Positions 58,401 through 64,000 of a DNA stretch of 64,000 bases are shown here, in pieces. The position numbers and the translations under genes are program-made. Origin of the DNA: Apostichopus japonicus (Eukaryota; Echinodermata; Holothuroidea; Aspidochirotida; Stichopodidae); NCBI RefSeq assembly GCF_037975245.1, contig NC_092564.1, positions 19,289,984 through 19,353,983 of the forward strand. Reading direction: 5' to 3'. Numbering within the stretch: position 1 is the first letter of the stretch; the number at the start of each line of letters is the position of its first letter. Below the pieces are notes generated by a model that did no database searches, was not told the DNA's origin, and saw only the letters and a program-made list of their open reading frames with translations.

Positions 58401-61400
58401 GTATCACACTTCACGGGGAAGAGTCTTAACATAAAAGAAAAAAAAACTCTTTTTTTTTCAAAACCATCTGTCAAATTGTTATCAAACACCACCCATTGTG
58501 TTCCTCTCCCTGCAGTAACAGGAGCAGTTTCAGGTAAAATAAGTTCACCCAACTTCAAAAATTTATAACTACAATTCAGAAGATGACCTTTCTTTTTTCA
58601 AATAGCAGTGTGAAATCATTTGGTCCTAGAGGTGGGCCTTGCAAGAACTGCATTCACTGCATGAGAATACCTCTCTCAGAGAAACCCTTACATATAATAT
58701 CACAATATCTACAATGAAGATGTCATTCTCGAAGCTGTTTTTGTTTTACCCTCAAGAAAGATGATAATAATTCTCTCACCTTAACCATCTGGAATACTGG
58801 AACAACAAATGCAACTTTGGAGAGGTCTTTTCCTGTATCTTCGTAATGAAATACAGTTTCCTGGAATCCTTTCAAGAAACCAGGAGATGGTAGAAACCCA
58901 GCGTCAAGAAGAAGAACGTAGTCATCCGACGATGAACTGAAAATTTGATGGAAGGAAAAAACCAAAAGCAACAGTCAACTAATCACTTCAAACTAAAATA
59001 GAAACTACTCTTTCATGAATTATACACAGCAAATCATTTTACATATTTTCATATCATTTTACAAATTAGAGAAAAACAATAAAATATACAATTTTAAATC
59101 TCTTCAATCACTGACTGTCTCATCACCAATATGCAATGACAAAAACTAATACAGCCACTCCCCCAAGTTTTCCATGGGGGGGGGGGTGTCCAATAGATTT
59201 GCCATTAACTATTATTCATATAAATATACTCTAAACTTCAAAAAGCATACGATGTATTCTCATCCAAAGAGGTGCTCATCAGCTTAAACGACTTGATAAT
59301 AACCTTCCGTCCTTACGGTAAATATGCAGGGTGGAATAGGCATAGTACATCTGCAATGCAATTGGGAAGGTGTTTTAAGGTTGTTTAAGGTTGATTGGGA
59401 AAGTGTGTGTTATGTTTGGATGTTTGAATGGATGAGGACTTTTCTCAACAATTGACACATATGATGCAACATTACTACGACAAACTAAATGGTGATTTGG
59501 TGTCACCATACACTGGTTGTGCAATCTCTCTCTGAAAAAAAGGCAACCATCTAGTTTTAAAGCAATTGTTGAAAGTATTCTCACCTGAATGCTAAATTTC
59601 TCAGAAAGTTTTGATGATACTCCTGTTGTAACTGTGTTTGGAGCAAAACAGAGAGAAATTAATTTAAACAATATGGCAAAACAGATTTAATTCTATTATA
59701 TTCCATGCAACAACAGCAGCACAATCTGAGATTCTTTCAACATGTCAATAAACATAAAAGAAAAAACCAACGTTATCCCGTCCGTGCTTTAGGTGAGATC
59801 GAACTTCGAAGTTGATGGAAAGGGAAGGCTGTACTTACTGACTGCGCATAAACGGCAAAAATATTGGATCCCGGCGGAAATTTCATCCTACTCAGCTTTT
59901 TCTGAATATAAAGCCTGCAAAATGTAATCAATCAGTAAAGAAACATACAATTAGTCCCAATTAAAAATAATTATCTTATAGTAAGACTGTATGCTCTTAC
60001 ATAGTGTATTATCTCCTTCCTATTGGTTCACATTGCCCTACATTGTGTAAAGCTCAAAATAATTTTAAATTCACTTGCAGACACCAAAATTGATTTAATA
60101 CAGTCAATGCTTATCAATTTTTTCTTCCCTGTTTTTTTTATTGCAAAATGAAATGAAATCCAACCTTTGTTTTCCAAATACAATTTCCCAACATCTCAGT
60201 ACCTGTCAAGGTTTGTAAAAAAACTGCAAAAATTTACTTTCAGAAATGTTATCATATAGAATAGAAGACCCAGACAGTCTTAGCATATTAATACCTCTTC
60301 CAGTCTTCTTTTTGCCCCTCCTTTGGACTTCCGTCGCCAGGTATAAATATAGATGCTGATATTGGCTGTTTCCAATAGCTCAGCATGCTATGTAAGTGTT
60401 CTATATGATCCATGTTCACCTGAGTAACGAGAGAGACGGTGGGCTCGAACAACGTTCCCTTTAGGAGATAAGAAAGAGGAGAAATATTAACGTCATCTGG
60501 AGAAAAATGCCAAAAGGTACATTGTGTTGTATATTTAGATATGCTAGTACTAAGGCACATTGTCAAAGAGATGCCAAAAGGTGCATTGTGTTGTATAAAT
60601 AGATATGCTAGTATTAAGGCACATTGTCAAAGAGATGCCAAACGGTACATTGTGTTGTATATATAGATATGCTAGTACTAAGGCACATTGTCAAAGAGAA
60701 AGGCTGCAGTGGCTGCAACCTCCCCTGCAGCAACGCTGAATGCAACATTAAACAATAGAAATGATCTAGCAAATGTCTGTTGTCTGAAATAGCACAGCAT
60801 AGAAGTTGACATCCTACACAGCCTGGCTGCGAGATGCTGCAGCCCCATTGTGCATCATAATTTTGACACTTTACATCAGGGGGTGGGCAACCTACGGCCT
60901 GCAGGCCACATGCGGCCTGCCAGTGATTTTTTTGCGGCCCGTGAGATGTCTCAAGATAAAGAAAAAATAGCAATCTATTTTACATCATCACAAAAAACGA
61001 GCTAGCTGCTTAGAATCTGCACTAATGATGCGGTCAGGTAGGCCTATTATCCCCATTAATTATCAACTGTACTATATTGACATTATGTTTTTGTGAATAC
61101 AGATTAAGTACACACACCTATTGCTTGAAAATCCTCGGAATCAAAGATTTGAAATCAACAGCAGGTCATTGGTTAGGTGCGGCCCAGTCAATTTTTCACC
61201 CCTTATATCCGGCCCATTCATTCAAAAAGGTTGCCCACCCCTGCTTTACATAGATTAATGATGTTATTCATGTCTGGAATTCCATTTGATTATTTCATTA
61301 TTTTTGCAACATTGCATCCATAGACTACAACATATTTGACTTGCTTGATACAGTGAAAGCTGTTTATGGTTTCAGCATGCTTTGGAGTCTGAATGAAACA

Positions 61401-62734
61401 CTGAAAATTTAAATCAAGAAACATTGTTCTTATTCAAATTTCATTTGTTTAGATGAGAAGTCGAGAGCCCTGGGAAAATGTAACTTGTTACCTGCAGATA
61501 ACCTCATAGAAGTATTCATGACAGACTACAAGGGATAGGCCTGTATGAAAACAAGTCTATTCTATCATAAAGTACCATTACGTTCAACCACTCAAATTTA
61601 CTTTTTACCCAAAATAAATCAGTTACTTTCAGTTTATTTTACTTGTCATTTAATTGTAATAAAAGCTAGTATGTTGTTGAGTAGTGGAGTGATAGCTCAG
61701 TAGTTAACGCCGGCATAAGGTCCCTGGTTCGAGCCACTCCAAGATTAATGTATGTCGTCCAGTTCCAGAGTTGTTGACAATTCATAATCATGGACGTTAA
61801 ATATGAATGTAAGAGACTGACTTAGGTCAGCTTGCGGCTTTGATAAGCCAATGAGGCTTCTTCGGGAGTTCCTGCTTGCAGGAGGATCTAAAATACATAC
61901 AAATACATACATACATTTACAAAAATATTCACCATCAGTCTTAACTTAACCAAGCCAAGGTAGTATTCTCCATTTTTTTTTCTTTTTCTTTTAATTCCTT
62001 TTCAAAGTCTTGTATGTATGATTTTGTTTGTTTTTGAGTTATCCTCTCTGATATCAAATCGTTAATGCTTACTTTTGCCGATGGCTTCACAGAGATGAGT
62101 TTCTCAAGTTTTGAACCTTTCGTATGGTTGGAGTAGTGTGACCTTTCACCTTTAATGCAAGAGAGTGTAGTGGCATCCCTCACAGCATTACCTTTGGGAC
62201 AAAGTGAGAGAAATGTTTAACAAAAAGACCAAAACAAACTTTAACTGGAAAGTAATGGTTATTTAATATGATTCAGTACTGTAAGGTAACCTATACATTC
62301 AGAAAACCCCAGATAATCGTAACTTTTGAAAATATTCTGGAGGCTTAAATGTAAGTTTACAAACAGGATTCCTTCCATTCTCCCCAAAGTGTGAATGTTT
62401 ATAATAGTAAGGGGGGGCCAGCATTAAGATTATAAGGGTGGGTGGACGGGGGGAGTAGGAAGTAGGGGGGTATCTGCTGGAATTGGTCTTCAATTTCATA
62501 ACTATTCTGATAAAGTTAGAGGATGAGTTGTCCTGACACCACTAGGGGGAACTTACCAATTGGAGTAACTGTGGTTTCATGAAACTTGACAAACCCATGG
62601 AATCCTTTACAAACCAGGACGACTGTTATGCTATGCAAGAGTTTCTCTGTAGGGATGATCTGAAACAAAAGATAAAAAAAATGGAATTACTTTGATCAAA
62701 TGCAGAATGATAATCCATATATCATATATATATC

Positions 62735-62775
<41 letters not shown>

Positions 62776-62967
62776 TATTATGTGGATGTAGAGGGACTGC
62801 AAGAAAGTGATGATCTTTGAGCTTAAAAAAGTAAGAAGATAGCAAACATAAGTAGTTGTAAAACAGAGTACGCTGATAACAAGAAGTGTCGACGGTGATT
62901 TCATCATATCTGTACCTTTTCTTCAATCATTCTCTCTTCAGAATAGGACCCAGCAGAGAAATCTAAC
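55249..62967 (-). CDS. LARGE/B4GAT1-like family GT49 glycosyltransferase, 3' part (11 exons, 415 residues)
   Basis: GT49 enzymes such as LARGE and B4GAT1 add glucuronate in the Golgi, e.g. to the dystroglycan matriglycan. Minus-strand exons 62967-62916, 62659-62557, 62191-62073, 60458-60295, 59914-59839, 59631-59585, 58936-58780, 58143-58102, 56794-56610, 55992-55903 and 55462-55249 join in one frame with GT-AG introns. Family features in order: EPTVSLVTQVNMDHIEHLHS (domain start), YHQNFLRNLAF (cf. YPVNLLRNVA in LARGE), YVLLLDAGFLPSPGF (DxD region), ELPLPNSKDEL, HWFRAKGPYPVEV, YEPYVVIKK, FDERF, RISHIMEL and GYEFIVLPNA. The DxD motif is DAG, and the Asn-Lys and His positions near the end are also changed, so catalysis is doubtful. 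The first ~110 residues have no family match that I recognise. A signal anchor would be upstream, outside the window. LARGE-like is closer than B4GAT1 in the C-terminal blocks. Confidence 0.85.
55903..55992 (-). CDS. GT49-like gene exon j
   Basis: Encodes KTATTPQFDERFHDGPLARI and SHIMELLAA. FDERF and HIMEL are family-typical. The expected Gly-x-Asn-Lys before the HIMEL helix reads LAR. Acceptor TTTCAG, donor GTAAGT. Confidence 0.9.
56610..56794 (-). CDS. GT49-like gene exon i
   Basis: Starts GLASRYNTC after TTTTTAG. Carries HRSTDYRHWFRAKGPYPVEV and KYEPYVVI, the W-PY-EPY block of GT49. Donor GTAAGT, phase 2. Confidence 0.9.
57496..57925. repeat. two ~78-bp direct repeats 352 bp apart with GGCCCA-rich filling
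   Basis: ATTAACCAACAACTGTATNC plus CAAGTTTGG..AATCTGA and GTTGYRGAGTTATTGCAA recur at about 57507 and 57859. Between them 57640-57815 is rich in TTGGCCCA and its inverse TGGGCCAA, which makes several mutually pairing segments. It lies in a GT49-gene intron. Confidence 0.65.
58102..58143 (-). CDS. GT49-like gene exon h (donor uncertain)
   Basis: Encodes ELPLPNSKDELRAL after ATTTTAG, matching the LPKSKAEL-type block of the family. The only in-phase donor is a weak GTGACT. The open frame continues 26 more codons to a TAA, so the exon end is less sure than the start. Confidence 0.65.
58780..58936 (-). CDS. GT49-like gene exon g (altered DxD exon)
   Basis: Encodes SSSDDYVLLLDAGFLPSPGF and continues to VAFVVPVFQMVK. 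In LARGE the aligned strand ends in an Asp-x-Asp before FLP; here it is Asp-Ala-Gly. Donor GTGAGA, phase 0. Confidence 0.92.
59585..59631 (-). CDS. GT49-like gene exon f
   Basis: Encodes LQQEYHQNFLRNLAF plus AG, the LLRN-type helix that precedes the DxD strand. Acceptor CACAG, donor GTGAGA. Confidence 0.9.
59839..59914 (-). CDS. GT49-like gene exon e
   Basis: Encodes LYIQKKLSRMKFPPGSNIFA and VYAQS. Acceptor TTGCAG, donor GTAAGT, phase 0. Confidence 0.85.
60295..60458 (-). CDS. GT49-like gene exon d (domain start)
   Basis: Starts GTLFEPTVSLVTQVNMDHIE and continues through LSYWKQPISASIFIPG, the conserved opening of GT49 domains. Donor GTATTA, phase 2. Confidence 0.9.
60506..60699. repeat. 64-bp minisatellite, three copies, in a GT49-gene intron
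   Basis: ATGCCAAAAGGTACATTGTG starts at 60507, 60571 and 60635, so the period is exactly 64. Each unit continues through TAGATATGCTAGTACTAAGG and CACATTGTCAAAGAG. Only a few differences separate the copies. Confidence 0.93.
60877..61243. mobile_element. hAT-type MITE with perfect 8-bp target duplication
   Basis: The 367-bp element starts CAGGGGGTGGGCAACC and ends, reverse-complemented, CAGGGGTGGGCAACC. It is flanked on both sides by CTTTACAT (60869-60876 and 61244-61251), the 8-bp duplication typical of hAT transposition. The inside has GCGGCC-rich subterminal parts and an AT-rich middle with no coding capacity. It sits in the GT49-gene intron between exons c and d and does not touch splice sites. 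Confidence 0.9.
61684..61918 (+). mobile_element. tRNA-derived SINE family A, copy with intact head
   Basis: The head 61684-61741 begins GTGGAGTGATAGCTCAGTAG (A box at 61692-61706), has GGTTCGAGCC (B box, 61726-61735) and ends ACTCCA, pairing with the GGAGT start like an acceptor stem. At about 58 nt it is shorter than a real tRNA. The body includes AGGCTTCTTCGGGAGTTCC and TCCTGCTTGCAGGA, and the tail is (ATAC)n. Inserted in a GT49-gene intron, opposite to the gene. Confidence 0.85.
62073..62191 (-). CDS. GT49-like gene exon c
   Basis: Encodes NAVRDATTLSCIKGERSHYS, then NHTKGSKLEKLISVKPSAK. Ends phase 0 at a GTAAGC donor inside a longer open frame. Polar linker before the catalytic-type domain. 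Confidence 0.8.
62557..62659 (-). CDS. GT49-like gene exon b
   Basis: Encodes IIPTEKLLHSITVVLVCKGF and HGFVKFHETTVTPI, then phase 1. Acceptor TTTCAG, donor GTAAGT. N-terminal to the GT49 domain, function unknown. Confidence 0.8.
62717..62775. repeat. (TA)n microsatellite in a GT49-gene intron
   Basis: ATATATCATA followed by a TA run. It gives Tyr/Ile open frames on the minus strand. Confidence 0.93.
62916..62967 (-). CDS. GT49-like gene exon a (17 codons plus 1 nt)
   Basis: Encodes LDFSAGSYSEERMIEEK between CTACAG and GTACAG. The first base completes a codon from an exon not identified. Confidence 0.7.
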
Positions 62968-63929
62968 CTGTAGATAATATGAGAAAAATATGTCCGATAT
63001 ATATTTTAACTTACACAAATTAAATAGAAAAAGACAAAACAATATAAAAGAAGCTGAGTATTTTAAATACTAGACAAAATATGAATGAATGTAGTCCCTC
63101 ATACAGACCAAAAAGTGAATAATCTTTAACAGCTTTGTGATTGTTTATTGCTACAAAAGTTGGAAAACTTTGAGAGGAGCCCTGATTTTAACATATCATC
63201 CTGGACCTAAAGGCGTTACATAACTCTCAAGAAATTTATCCATGCTATAATATAAACAATCAAGCTAGAAACATTGGTTTATTTAAAAGGATAGTCAATA
63301 CCCAAAAAATATTTAACATACCAAAACATAAAGAAAACATAATTTGCTGTCGGTGTGTAAATGTGACATCAACAACTGTTTATTAAAAGTCACTCATGGT
63401 ACAAACTGTGATATTTTCAATTATTGATATCTCCATAATGCTCTGTAGGAGTTAGAGATGAAAAATTCACCCGGGCGGCTTTAAGTATGTGTTCTCTTTC
63501 TCCTCAGTGGAAAACAAAGTTATTCCTCTGACATGTATTATAAATCAGGGTGAGAAAACTGATCTGTGAACTCAATCAGTCTAATCCAACCTATCCGAGA
63601 TTTATAATAAGACAATCAATTGAGCAATTAAAGAGTGCAATGACCTTGTCCTCAACTGATTGGAAGATATTTCAGAGGATTACCGGAGGTCAAATACGGC
63701 CGTAAACGGAAGCTATAGATCCCTAAGTGGGATGAGCACAAGGCTCAGTATTAAATCTACTGAGATCAAACTTAAATGGCAACTGGACCTGTGGACTTAA
63801 AAATGAAAATCCGATTTTAGTAACAGAGAGTTTGGAGACCACGACCAAATCCTGTCTAAGTTGGGTTTTGATATCCATATTGTGATAGGTGACTCACACC
63901 TATCCACTAAAACACACTTGCCAACAGAC

Positions 63930-64000
63930 CTGAGCTTTCCAAATCTTTTCCTGACCGTTTAGCTTTTCATAATTTTTTGTTGGATCTTCCAACATCCAGA
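63930..64000 (-). CDS. possible upstream exon of the GT49-like gene (partial)
   Basis: The minus strand from the window edge reads WMLEDPTKNYEKLNGQEKIW then KAQ before GTCTGT. It is open to the edge and coding-like. However, its phase-0 end does not match the phase needed by exon a at 62967, so another exon must lie between, or this is chance. Confidence 0.25.

Noticed and set aside
63430-63530. Possible extra GT49-gene exon
   Set aside because: A minus-strand acceptor is present, but the frame stops quickly and the phase does not fit the neighbouring exon.

Overview
This is AT-rich metazoan nuclear DNA with spliced genes, long introns, tRNA-derived SINEs, hAT-like miniature transposons and many (TA)n tracts. 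The engrailed and CHMP5 sequences and the repeat style fit a marine invertebrate deuterostome. An echinoderm, possibly a holothurian, is my best guess, but that is inference. About 95% of the window is non-coding, and most open frames are chance products of low-complexity DNA.

Three protein-coding genes can be read. (1) Minus strand, 13119-13509: first coding exon of an engrailed homeobox gene, with the EH1 repressor motif and the Pbx/Exd-binding hexapeptide motif. It ends at a clean donor at the conserved engrailed intron position. No homeobox exon is recognisable in 1-13118, so that stretch is most likely part of an intron longer than 13 kb. (2) Plus strand, 41321-47746: complete seven-exon CHMP5 (ESCRT-III subunit), 220 codons, every junction in phase. 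(3) Minus strand, 62967 down to 55249: eleven in-phase exons giving 415 C-terminal residues of a LARGE/B4GAT1-like family GT49 glycosyltransferase. Its 5' end lies beyond or at the right edge. The DxD metal-binding motif reads DAG and other conserved positions are changed, so it may be a pseudoenzyme or a divergent branch.

Layout: 1-13118 putative engrailed intron with several minisatellites; 13.5-41.3 kb intergenic, between the head-to-head engrailed and CHMP5 starts, with SINEs, a fold-back element, a ~290-300 bp satellite and a perfect 84-bp palindrome; 41.3-47.7 kb CHMP5; 47.7-55.2 kb the tail-to-tail gap between CHMP5 and the GT49 gene; 55.2-63 kb the GT49 gene, whose introns carry a hAT-type MITE with perfect 8-bp target duplications, a tRNA-headed SINE and a 64-bp minisatellite. 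The three genes show no sign of working together: a developmental repressor, a membrane-remodelling subunit and a Golgi-type glycosyltransferase-like protein.
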